Origin: Bacteroidia bacterium | GTDB lineage: Bacteria > Bacteroidota > Bacteroidia > Bacteroidales > GWA2-32-17 | Assembly (NCBI GenBank): GCA_016218155.1 | Contig: JACREQ010000046.1 | Location: forward strand, 124,001-188,000 | Direction: 5' to 3' | DNA length: 64,000 bases | Shown here: positions 1 to 8,800 of the stretch, piece after piece | Layout of the letters: every line of letters begins with the position of its first letter | Position numbering within the stretch: position 1 is the stretch's first letter | The notes under the pieces: generated by a model | What the model saw: only the letters and a program-made list of their open reading frames with translations | Database searches by the model: none | What the model was told of the DNA's origin: nothing | Made by a program: the position numbers and the translations under genes

Positions 1-1936
1 AAGCAACATTAAATGTCATTTGTATTGCACCCGATGGAAATAATAAAGAAGGTGTAATTAATTCATCTGTTTGACCGGTAGTATTGTAATTAAAAAAGTC
101 AACAGAAGCTGAAGCAGTACTTGTACCGTTGCCTGTTGTAGCTTTTCTTACCCAGGTAACTCCACCATCAGGGTTGTTTAAAGTCCAGTTAGTAGGAGCA
201 AAGGTAGTTGCTTCAAAATCTTCGGTAAATGGTAATGCTTGTCCAGTAGATACTGTATAACTTAAAGTTTTAGTGTCATTTGTTAAATTTAAATCAGTGC
301 CACCATTAGGTAATGTACAAGATGCATTAAAAGCATGAGTTCCCATTGCTAATGTAATTGAAGGGAAGGTAACTGTAGCTATTGCACCTGTTGCAAGATT
401 TCCGGTCCATGCCTGGGTTACATTTGTGCCTCCGTCAATATTGTATCTTACCGATAAAGAGGTTAAAGCTGTTGTTCCATTATTTTTTATTACAACAGTA
501 GGCACAATAGTTTGTGCAGAACAATATGTTGCAACCGGAATAGTTATTGAATTTAATTCAGCATCTAATGTTAATGATGGTAAACATGGATCATAACCAT
601 CAATAAATTGTGGTGCAGTACCCAATGGGTCTAGCCAGTCACTTAATCTGGTAGCGCTTGTTCCTCCGCCTGTCCATGATGCAGCAACCTGACCATAATA
701 ATCATTCATACTTGCAGCAGCAGCTCCGCAGGAAGATGGTCCACCATAAAGCTGACCAATAATTCTATGATTCTGATCATACACAGGTGATCCTGATGAT
801 CCTGGTTCTGTACAAGTTGAGCCTACTGTCCAGAAAATCTGCCAGCAAGTAGCACTTGAATAAGTTGCAGAAACAGCAGCTTGTGAAGAAAGGCTGATTT
901 TCTTTACATCTCCATCAGGGTGATGAATACATGCAGCAGATGTTGCAGGTGTTGTAGATCTTGACCAACCCGAATAATATGGATTAAATGTACAAGGAGG
1001 TGTTGCATTCATTTGAACGAGGCAAAAATCCGAACCGGCATTTCTTGCTTTTAAAGCACAACCAGAAGTTGTAACCTGATCGTGAGCTGGATTTGTTGTA
1101 TTTGTACAACCTGCACTTTGCCAGTTATACCAGAAAATCCACGATGCAAAATCATTACTTGTACTACAGTGATTAGCTGTTAATACATATGGAGTTCCAT
1201 TATTTGATGTATTGTTTATTAAAGCACCTGTACAAAAACCACTTCCTCCAACAACAAGCATACAAACCGAGCGAATTTGTTTTGACCAACCTGCAGAATC
1301 AGGGTTACAGGCAACATTACGTTGACAAGTACCGGAAGTTCCAAATCCTTTTTGAGCAAAATCAAATACATTTTGGTAACCATGTGTTACTCTGTCAAGA
1401 ATTAGTTCTCCGGAAAATGCTGCATTAGCAGGCTCAAAATATTCTAAAGTGATAGCTTCACCTGGAATTAAAGTTGTTGCAAAAATGCCTGAAGCAACAT
1501 TATTTGCACTTGTAAATGAACCTAGAACTTCAGAATGGTCTTCATTATACATAAATAATGTAGCACCATCAGGAAGTATAAATTTGCTAAATCCAAAATT
1601 CATTGTTAAAGCACCTTGTGAATAAATTCTTAGTCTCCACAATTTATCACCATTTGATAATACATCCCATGTACCTGATGTTTCCATGTTAATGTTAACA
1701 TCAATGTTTTTACCAAAGCGCCATGGAATGTCTTTATTGTTCTCATTTGCCAAATCCTCAGCTTTTAATAAAGCAACATTAATTGGTTGCATTGTTAAAG
1801 TCTGAACAGATTTCTGTACAGCAATTTTTTGATTAAAGCTAAGTGGTCTTCCACCATAGCTTAATTGTGCCAATAAACTTCCAGCAAATAGGAAATTTAA
1901 AATAATAGCAAAAAATAAAAGTCTAAATTTTTTCAT
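1..1936 (-). CDS. Secreted trypsin-like serine protease (partial, runs off the window start)
   Basis: The reading frame opens at an ATG at 1936 and stays open to base 1, so at least 645 codons are present and the C-terminus is missing. It begins with a signal peptide (MKKFRLLFFAIILNFLFAG, then LLAQ). A chymotrypsin-fold protease domain follows: the catalytic His lies in LTANHC, a probable Asp in AGSDFCLVQ, and the nucleophile Ser in EPGSSGSPVYD, followed by RIIGQLYGG. Several cysteines around these motifs resemble the disulfide-rich lysyl endopeptidase type of S1 protease. The part after the protease domain looks like CARDB-type and jelly-roll beta modules (TEDFEATTF), common in proteins exported by the T9SS. 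The sorting signal itself would lie outside the window. Secretion to the surface or medium is inferred. Cleavage specificity cannot be read from the sequence. Confidence 0.85.
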   Translation of the reverse strand, partial: MKKFRLLFFAIILNFLFAGSLLAQLSYGGRPLSFNQKIAVQKSVQTLTMQPINVALLKAEDLANENNKDIPWRFGKNIDVNINMETSGTWDVLSNGDKLWRLRIYSQGALTMNFGFSKFILPDGATLFMYNEDHSEVLGSFTSANNVASGIFATTLIPGEAITLEYFEPANAAFSGELILDRVTHGYQNVFDFAQKGFGTSGTCQRNVACNPDSAGWSKQIRSVCMLVVGGSGFCTGALINNTSNNGTPYVLTANHCSTSNDFASWIFWYNWQSAGCTNTTNPAHDQVTTSGCALKARNAGSDFCLVQMNATPPCTFNPYYSGWSRSTTPATSAACIHHPDGDVKKISLSSQAAVSATYSSATCWQIFWTVGSTCTEPGSSGSPVYDQNHRIIGQLYGGPSSCGAAAASMNDYYGQVAASWTGGGTSATRLSDWLDPLGTAPQFIDGYDPCLPSLTLDAELNSITIPVATYCSAQTIVPTVVIKNNGTTALTSLSVRYNIDGGTNVTQAWTGNLATGAIATVTFPSITLAMGTHAFNASCTLPNGGTDLNLTNDTKTLSYTVSTGQALPFTEDFEATTFAPTNWTLNNPDGGVTWVRKATTGNGTSTASASVDFFNYNTTGQTDELITPSLLFPSGAIQMTFNVA

Positions 1937-1947
1937 AAACTTATGAA

Positions 1948-2397
1948 TTAGTAATTATAAATTAGTTTTGGTTCGTAATTAGCAAATTGAATAACAAGCG
2001 ATTTTGTTCCTACATATTGAACACCTGCTATGTTGAATTTTAAAGTTTTTTCCACTTTTTTTCCGCAATCTTTTAAACCAGACTTTTTAATTAGGTTTAA
2101 GGATGCTTTAGGTGGTAAACTTTTTAAATAATTTCCATTAAATAGAAGATCAATCTCATCATCACTACATCCGGTGTAGTTGAAAGTTATTGATAATGTG
2201 CTGTCTGTAATGCTGGCTGTTTTTACTATAAACTCTTTTTTATAGTTTGTAAAGTCAAAGTTTTTATCAACAATTAGTTTTTTTATAGTTTGCTGTGTAT
2301 TAACAGTTGACTTGGTATTTTCGGCACTTTTAGAGCTTTTGCAGCTGTTTCCCAGTAAAATAGGAAAGAAAATTAAGAGAATTGAAAAGTATTTCAT
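1948..2397 (-). CDS. Small hypothetical lipoprotein
   Basis: A 149-residue protein with a lipoprotein signal peptide: a hydrophobic stretch (FSILLIFFPILLGN) leads straight to Cys19, so the mature protein is probably lipidated and anchored in an outer or inner membrane. The mature part is Lys/Ser-rich at first and then looks like a single beta domain, with two further cysteines (TGCSDDE and GLKDCGKK) that could form a disulfide. I do not recognise the family. It ends 11 bases before the secreted protease starts on the same strand, so the two may be co-transcribed. Confidence 0.7.
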   Translation of the reverse strand: MKYFSILLIFFPILLGNSCKSSKSAENTKSTVNTQQTIKKLIVDKNFDFTNYKKEFIVKTASITDSTLSITFNYTGCSDDEIDLLFNGNYLKSLPPKASLNLIKKSGLKDCGKKVEKTLKFNIAGVQYVGTKSLVIQFANYEPKLIYNY

Positions 2398-2481
2398 AAA
2401 AGTTAAATTAGTTTGCGAAATATAAAGAATTCAAATCGCAAATGCAAATATCTAAAACGTTTTAGCGTAAAGCTGTAAAAG

Positions 2482-4506
2482 TCAGTTGTTTTTTTTGCCA
2501 AGAAGTTTTTCTAAGCGATAAATCTCGTCACGAAACATTGCTGCTTCTATAAAATTTAGTGCCTTTGCTTCTTTCTCCATCGATTTTCTTGCAGCATCAA
2601 TTGCTTTCTTTATCTGGTCTTGGTTCATATATTTTAAAACCGGATCAGCTGCTATATCAAAACTTTCATTTTCAATGTATGCTTTTGCATTTGCTTTTGC
2701 CTGATGCTGTTTAAAATCTCCAAGTATAGATTTTGATGCTCTTATTATTTGTTGAGGAGTTATATCGTTATCTGAATTATATTTTAGTTGCTTCTCACGT
2801 CGTCTGTCAGTTTCTTCAATTGTTTTTCGCATCGACTCCGTAATTTTATCGGCATACATAATTACTCTGCCACTCAAATGGCGCGCAGCTCTTCCTGCAG
2901 TTTGTGTTAATGATCTTGCCGAACGCAAAAATCCTTCTTTATCAGCATCTAAAATCGCAACAAGTGAAACTTCAGGTAAGTCCAATCCTTCACGTAAAAG
3001 ATTTACTCCAATTAATACATCAAAAACGCCATTTCGCAAACCATCCATTATTTCAACACGATCTAATGTTTCAACATCGGAATGGATATATCTGCATTTA
3101 ATATCAAATTTTGTAAAGTATTTCGCCAATTCTTCCGCCATGCGTTTTGTGAGAGTTGTTACAAGAATTCTTTCTTTCCGTTTAATTCTTATGTCTACTT
3201 CATGCATTAAGTCATCAACCTGATTTAAGCTTGGTCTGACCTCTATCTGAGGGTCCATAATTCCGGTAGGGCGAATTACTTGTTCGGCAACAATTCCTTC
3301 ACTCAATTGAAGTTCGTAATCTGTTGGAGTTGCACTAACAAATATTACCTGATTTATTATACTGCTGAATTCATCATATTGTAAAGGACGGTTATCCGCA
3401 GCTGCAGGTAATCTGAATCCATATTCAACAAGATTCTTTTTTCTTGCTTTATCACCACCATGCATTCCTCTGATTTGTGGAATTGTAACGTGGCTTTCGT
3501 CAATAATTGTAATAAAATCTTTAGGAAAATAATCTAAAAGGCAGAATGGTCTTGTGCCTGGTTTCCTTCCGTCAAAATATCTCGAATAGTTTTCAATTCC
3601 TGAACAGTATCCTAATTCTTTAATCATTTCAAGGTCAAAAGTAACGCGCTCTTCAATTCTTTTTGCCTCAAGCATCTGACCCTTGCTTTTAAATGATTCT
3701 ATTTGTAAAAATAAATCATCCTGAATTTCACGAATAGCTTCATGAATTCTGTTTTTTGATGTCACAAAAATATTTGCCGGATAAATTCTTTGTTTTTCGT
3801 GATTGTCAATTGTTATACAACTTTCAGGATTAATTGTACTTATTTCTTCAATTTCATCACCAAAGAATATTATTCTTGTGGCAACGTCATCATACGCTAT
3901 AAAAATGTCAACAGTATCACCTCGTACACGAAATGTGCCCCTGGTAAAATCGTTTTCTGTTCTTGAATATAAACTGTCAACTAATTGCTTTAAAAGTTTA
4001 TCTCTACTTATTTTCTGACCAACAAAAATTTCAATTACACTATTATAAAAATCATCAGGATTACCTATTCCATAAATGCAACTAACAGAAGAAACCACAA
4101 TAACATCCTGTCTTCCTGATAATAGGGCAGATGTTGCACTGAGCCTAAGTTTTTCAATTTCATCATTTATTGCAAGATCTTTTTCAATATAAGTGTCTGA
4201 GGAGGGGATATAAGCTTCAGGTTGATAGTAATCGTAATAAGAAACAAAATACTCAACTTTATTTTCCGGAAAGAATTGCTTAAATTCTGAATATAGTTGA
4301 GCTGCTAAAGTTTTATTATGACTTAAAATTAAAGCCGGTCTTTTCACTTGTGCAAGCATATTTGCGATAGTGAAAGTTTTTCCTGACCCGGTTACACCTA
4401 AAAGTGTTTGATATTTTAAATCTGAATTTATTCCGTCTACTAATTGTTTAATAGCTTCGGGCTGGTCGCCTGTTGGTGAGAAAGGAGATATAAGTTTTAA
4501 GTCCAT
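2482..4506 (-). CDS. uvrB: UvrABC excinuclease subunit B (UvrB)
   Basis: Nucleotide excision repair helicase-like subunit that receives damaged DNA from UvrA and recruits UvrC for incision. The 674-residue length is typical. Near the N-terminus are FSPTGDQPEAI and the Walker A motif GVTGSGKT; the damage-gripping beta-hairpin is visible as YYDYYQPEAYIP; later come the DEAH-like IDESHVTIPQ, the helicase motif LREGLDLPEVSLVAILDAD, QTAGRAARH, and a C-terminal UVR coiled-coil (MEKEAKALNFIEAAMFRDEI) that contacts UvrC. The frame is open for 13 further codons upstream, but the start at 4506 is preferred because it matches the family N-terminus and lies just after a promoter motif at 4511-4518. The gene appears monocistronic. 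Confidence 0.98.
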   Translation of the reverse strand: MDLKLISPFSPTGDQPEAIKQLVDGINSDLKYQTLLGVTGSGKTFTIANMLAQVKRPALILSHNKTLAAQLYSEFKQFFPENKVEYFVSYYDYYQPEAYIPSSDTYIEKDLAINDEIEKLRLSATSALLSGRQDVIVVSSVSCIYGIGNPDDFYNSVIEIFVGQKISRDKLLKQLVDSLYSRTENDFTRGTFRVRGDTVDIFIAYDDVATRIIFFGDEIEEISTINPESCITIDNHEKQRIYPANIFVTSKNRIHEAIREIQDDLFLQIESFKSKGQMLEAKRIEERVTFDLEMIKELGYCSGIENYSRYFDGRKPGTRPFCLLDYFPKDFITIIDESHVTIPQIRGMHGGDKARKKNLVEYGFRLPAAADNRPLQYDEFSSIINQVIFVSATPTDYELQLSEGIVAEQVIRPTGIMDPQIEVRPSLNQVDDLMHEVDIRIKRKERILVTTLTKRMAEELAKYFTKFDIKCRYIHSDVETLDRVEIMDGLRNGVFDVLIGVNLLREGLDLPEVSLVAILDADKEGFLRSARSLTQTAGRAARHLSGRVIMYADKITESMRKTIEETDRRREKQLKYNSDNDITPQQIIRASKSILGDFKQHQAKANAKAYIENESFDIAADPVLKYMNQDQIKKAIDAARKSMEKEAKALNFIEAAMFRDEIYRLEKLLGKKNN

Positions 4507-4510
4507 ATTG

Positions 4511-4518
4511 CAAAAATA
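4511..4518 (-). promoter_or_regulatory. Bacteroidota -7 promoter element of uvrB
   Basis: On the minus strand this reads TATTTTTG, a full match to TAnnTTTG. It ends only 4 bases before the chosen uvrB ATG, so the transcript would start at or almost at the start codon, suggesting a leaderless mRNA. Motif match only; no -33 box was assigned. Confidence 0.5.
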
Positions 4519-4566
4519 CCAAATATTTGAATAGATTTTTTGCATATTATTTGTACTAAAATTTAT

Positions 4567-4574
4567 TATTTTTG
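4567..4574 (+). promoter_or_regulatory. Bacteroidota -7 promoter element upstream of the T9SS protein at 4627
   Basis: TATTTTTG matches TAnnTTTG and lies 52 bases upstream of the ATG at 4627, in the divergent intergenic region shared with uvrB. Confidence 0.45.
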
Positions 4575-4626
4575 AGTGTTATTATAAATAATTGAAATAT
4601 AGCTTAATCTATTAAAATTTATTTTT

Positions 4627-5424
4627 ATGAAATATTTATTATTAACTGTTATTTTATTTGGAGTTTTTAAAATTTCATTTTCTCAAAAAATAAAAGTGAT
4701 CTCTGCATATGATAATCAAAGTTCTTATACAAGTGGATTATTTGCTTTGCAGGATACTGCAGTTTATCGCTACAGCTGGTATTATCACGAATGGTTTGCG
4801 CTTGAAAATAATGGTTTAACTCGTGTCAATGATACAGTGAGGGTTTCTTCATTAGCAGTATATAATAACAAAATAAATAATTCAAGTGGTATATTTGTTT
4901 TTTCAGATACTGTTGTATTAAATTATAACTGGTTTGTTCAAACCTGGTTTCCTTTATCAAATGTTGGACTTCCAAGGGTTAACAATAAGCCTGATGTTAG
5001 AATGTTAACAGTGTATGGCGATTCGGGTAGTAGCAGTAATAGTAGTTTGTTTGCTTTAACTGATACTGCAGTATATAGCTATCATTGGTATTATCACGAA
5101 TGGTATCCCATATCAAATTCAGGTTTGTCAATTTCTGTAAAAGAATTGCCAGACGATAATATTATAAATTTAATTGCATTTCCTAATCCATCTGAAGGTA
5201 ATATTTCTTTAGATTTGCATTTACCTTCCGGATTTAATGAGATAATAAGAGTAGCTGTTTTTGATGAAAAAGGAATACTTGTAAAGTATTTTGAAAAAGA
5301 TAATTATATTGAAGGCGAATCACTAGAATTAACAGAATTAAACAATCTTAGTTCTGGTTTGTATTTCTGTGAAGTTAAAGCTGGAGCTATGATTAAAACA
5401 ATTAAAATGGTAATAAAAAAGTAA
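4627..5424 (+). CDS. Secreted Trp/Tyr-repeat protein with T9SS type A sorting domain
   Basis: A 265-residue protein with an N-terminal signal peptide (LLLTVILFGVFKISFS). The middle holds three tandem repeats of about 50 residues, each with an acidic-Thr/Val core followed by a Trp pair and a Leu-Ser/Glu-Asn-x-Gly-Leu end (DTAVYRYSWYYHEWFAL; DTVVLNYNWFVQTWFPL; DTAVYSYHWYYHEWYPI). Repeats 1 and 3 are the most alike. The last 85 or so residues form a typical type A T9SS C-terminal domain (FPNPSEGNISL, SSGLYFCEVKAG, KTIKMVIKK), so export and attachment to the cell surface are expected. The repeat unit looks like half a beta-propeller blade or a short beta-hairpin module, but I recognise no named family. 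Function unknown. Confidence 0.8.
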   Translation: MKYLLLTVILFGVFKISFSQKIKVISAYDNQSSYTSGLFALQDTAVYRYSWYYHEWFALENNGLTRVNDTVRVSSLAVYNNKINNSSGIFVFSDTVVLNYNWFVQTWFPLSNVGLPRVNNKPDVRMLTVYGDSGSSSNSSLFALTDTAVYSYHWYYHEWYPISNSGLSISVKELPDDNIINLIAFPNPSEGNISLDLHLPSGFNEIIRVAVFDEKGILVKYFEKDNYIEGESLELTELNNLSSGLYFCEVKAGAMIKTIKMVIKK

Positions 5425-5459
5425 TGTTATAACATAAGTAAATATTAATTAAGTTTGTT

Positions 5460-5876
5460 ATGAAAAGTATTTTTACCGATAAAACTAAGACGCCTACAAT
5501 AACTGATTTAAAAGTTGCTTTAGGGAATACATATGATTTATGGAAAACTCTTTCAGAATATGCTTATAAAGCTTATCCGAAATATAAAGATAGTTGGGCA
5601 TTTACAAGTGAAAAATATGGTTGGAGTTATAAGATAAGTGATAACAAAAGAGTATTGATTTATTTTTTGCCAAGGGATAAATATTTTAAAGTTGCATTTG
5701 TTTTTGGCAATAAAGCATCAGATGAAATATTGAATTCTGATATTTCAGAAGAAATAAAATCAGAGATTAAAAATGCAAAAGTATATGCCGAAGGCAGAGG
5801 AATAAGACTTGAAGTAAAAAGCAATGTTCAAGTGAATGATATTAAAAAATTAATAACAATTAAAATCTCAAATTAA
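5460..5876 (+). CDS. DUF3788 family protein
   Basis: A 138-residue cytoplasmic protein. The pattern of an N-terminal Asp/Lys-rich stretch, LWKTLSEYAYKAYPKYKDSW, a Trp-Tyr-rich centre (KYGWSYKISDNKRVLIYFLPRDKYFKVAFVFG) and a basic C-terminal half matches the DUF3788 family, which is common in Bacteroidota and Firmicutes and has no proven function. It starts 35 bases after the preceding secreted protein and may share its transcript. Length is normal for the family. Family assignment is from recalled pattern, not a search. Confidence 0.75.
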   Translation: MKSIFTDKTKTPTITDLKVALGNTYDLWKTLSEYAYKAYPKYKDSWAFTSEKYGWSYKISDNKRVLIYFLPRDKYFKVAFVFGNKASDEILNSDISEEIKSEIKNAKVYAEGRGIRLEVKSNVQVNDIKKLITIKISN

Positions 5877-5881
5877 AGAAA

Positions 5882-8800
5882 TTATTGCTTAATTATTGTT
5901 TTACTAATTGTTATATTGTTATTTGCTGATAGCTTAATTATGTATACTCCCGATGAGTAATTCTTAAGCGAGATGTTTAATTTGTTTTTATTAATGTTTT
6001 CAATTACCTGAAGTGTCTTTCCTGATTCATCAGTAATTATAATTGTTTTATAAATTGAAACATTTTCAATAGTTATTTCATCTTTAGTTGGATTAGGGTA
6101 AATAAAAACTTTATCCATTGCTAACTCATTTGTTTGTGTATAAATGAAACTGAAAATATTTGATGTGTCTTTACATCCATTGCAATCAGATATAACATAA
6201 AAATCACTGGAATAAACAGGAACAAAAATTTCACCTGTTGCTCCGGTAATTAAACCTTGCGAATCATACCATTGTAATAAACAAATATTCTGTTGGTAAG
6301 GACCACTTGAATGTAATGTGTCTGAATACTCTGTTAAGTTTATTTCAGGATTAATAACATTAATAAATAAACTGTCTGATGAAGTGCAACCAAAACTATT
6401 GGTTACAGTAACAGTATATATGTCAGTAGATACTGGTGTAAATGCTTGCCCTTGTATTACAGAGTTATTCCATATATAATTTATTCCTCCAGTTGCATAT
6501 AATGTTATGGAATCCCCAATACATATTGTTATATCTGAACCTGCATTTGCATTTATTTGAGGATGAAAATAAATTGTTATAACATCTGAACTTGCAATAC
6601 AATTTCCAACTCCTGTAGTTGTAAGATTTAAATTTACATTTCCAGTTGAAACTTCTGTTGTAGTTGGAGTATATGTAGCATTTAATGTACTTGAGTTAGG
6701 ATTAAATGTTCCATTTCCTCCAGTCCATAAGCCACCTGTTGCCGATGTTACTATTCCGTTAAGTGTTATGGGGTCATTCCCGCAAATATTGGTATCAATT
6801 CCGGCAAATGCAGTAGGAGCAGGGGTAAAGTTAATTGTTATCTGATCAGTTTTAGCCGAACAATATCCATTGCCAGTTGTTGTAAGGGTTAATGTTTTAC
6901 TTCCTGAAGCTATTTCAGATGCTGTTGGAGTATATATAGCATTTAATGTTGTTGAATTAGGTGAAAAAGTTCCTGCTCCGCCTGACCATATTGCACCTGT
7001 AGCTATTGTAAAACTTCCTGCAAGTGTTGTTACTGCATTATTTGCACATTTTGTTTGATCAATACCAGCATCAACAGTTGGAGGATCTGTGAAAGATATT
7101 GTCATTTGGTCTGAGGCGGCATTGCATACCCCATTTGTTGTAGTAGTAAGTGTTAATGTAACAAATCCGGTTGAAAGTTCAGTGGCTGTTGGTGTATATG
7201 TTGCATTTATTGTTGTATTGTTAGGGGTAAATACTCCTGAGCCTCCTGTCCATATTTCACCAACTGTATTTGTTGATCCGGAAAGAGATGTAATGTTGTT
7301 ATCTTTGCATTTTGTTTGATCTGTTCCTGCATAAGAGGTTGAAAGTGGTTGTACTGTAACATAAACATTGTCCGTGCCTGTACATCCATTAGCATCGGTT
7401 ACTAATACGTAATAATATCTGCTACTTGAATATAAGAAAGGTATTCCTTGCTGTGCAGGGCTTGGACTCCATGAATAGCTAATTCCACCTGTTGCAGTTA
7501 GAGTTGTATATGAACCATTGCAAATAGTCTGATCTGGACCTGCATTAGCAATTACAGCAGGTAGTCCTTGAATTGAAAAAGACGAATTTGAAACACAATT
7601 ATTGGAATCAGCAGCCCATACAGAGTAATTTCCCGGACAAATATTGCTAAATGTTCCGGTCGTATTTGAAAGCGTTCCAAGATGGTATGTGTATGGGTTT
7701 ACACCTCCAGTTGCAGAAGCTGCAATTGCTCCACTACACCCAGTAACACAACTTATAGAATCGTTAATAATATTGCTTAGTAAAACTGTACCTGTTGTTG
7801 CATTTATAGTTTTTGTTCCGGTTTTTGTACAGCCTTTAAAATCAATAACTGTAACGGTATAGCTACCTGCACATAAAGAGTCTTGAGAAGCACCTGTACT
7901 TCCATTCGACCAATTGTACGTTACCGGAGTGTAAGCATTTAATACATTTGTTACCGAAGCAACACCATTGCAGGAGCCATTACAGTCAGATAGTGAACTT
8001 GGCATTGTTATTACCATGTCTGCATGATTGGCAACTGTAATGTTATTCTGAACAGCATTACAATTATTAATATCAGTTACTGTTATATTGTATAATCCTG
8101 GGCATAAACTGTCAATAATACTGGTTGTTTCACCTGTGTTCCATAGGTATGTATATGGTGAAGTTCCACCTGTTATACTGGAGGTTATTTTTCCATTGCA
8201 ATCGTTATAGCAAATTACATTAGTGATAGTTTTGTTAATTGTTATTGCACTTGGTTGACTTAGCGTATGAGCATGTATAAGAGTGCATCCCATCTGATCT
8301 GTTACAGTTACTGAATAATTTGTCGCTGATAAAGAAGTCAAAGTATTTAATGTTGCCCCGTTTGACCAAAGATAAGAATAAGGTTGAGTGCCTCCGCTTG
8401 GTGTTACAGTAATTTCACCTGATGAATTATTGTAACATGTTAGATTCTGATAATTTGTAGTTAATGAAAATGCAGAAGAGTCAACAATAAATGTACTTGT
8501 TTCTTTACAACCATGTGTGTCTGTTGATGTCACTGAATATGTGCCAGCGGAAAATGGGGGGCCTGTAACATTCGACCAACTATAGGTAAATGGTGGATAT
8601 GGTCCGCTTGCATAAACCTGAACTGTTTGTGTTGATCCTGCTGTACAATTACTTACTCCAACTGTTGTGGTCAAATTGTAACCGGCTGGAATATACTTTT
8701 GAACAGTTGATATTGAGCTTGTACAGCCATTATCTGTAACTGTAAGTTTAATGTTCTTTGTGCCTGAAATAGGGTAGTTTATCCAGAAATCATTATCAGT

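Noticed and set aside
6870-7319. Two Val-rich plus-strand open frames inside the SprB-repeat gene
   Set aside because: They mirror the tandem 87-residue modules on the other strand, so they recur with the repeat rather than encode proteins.
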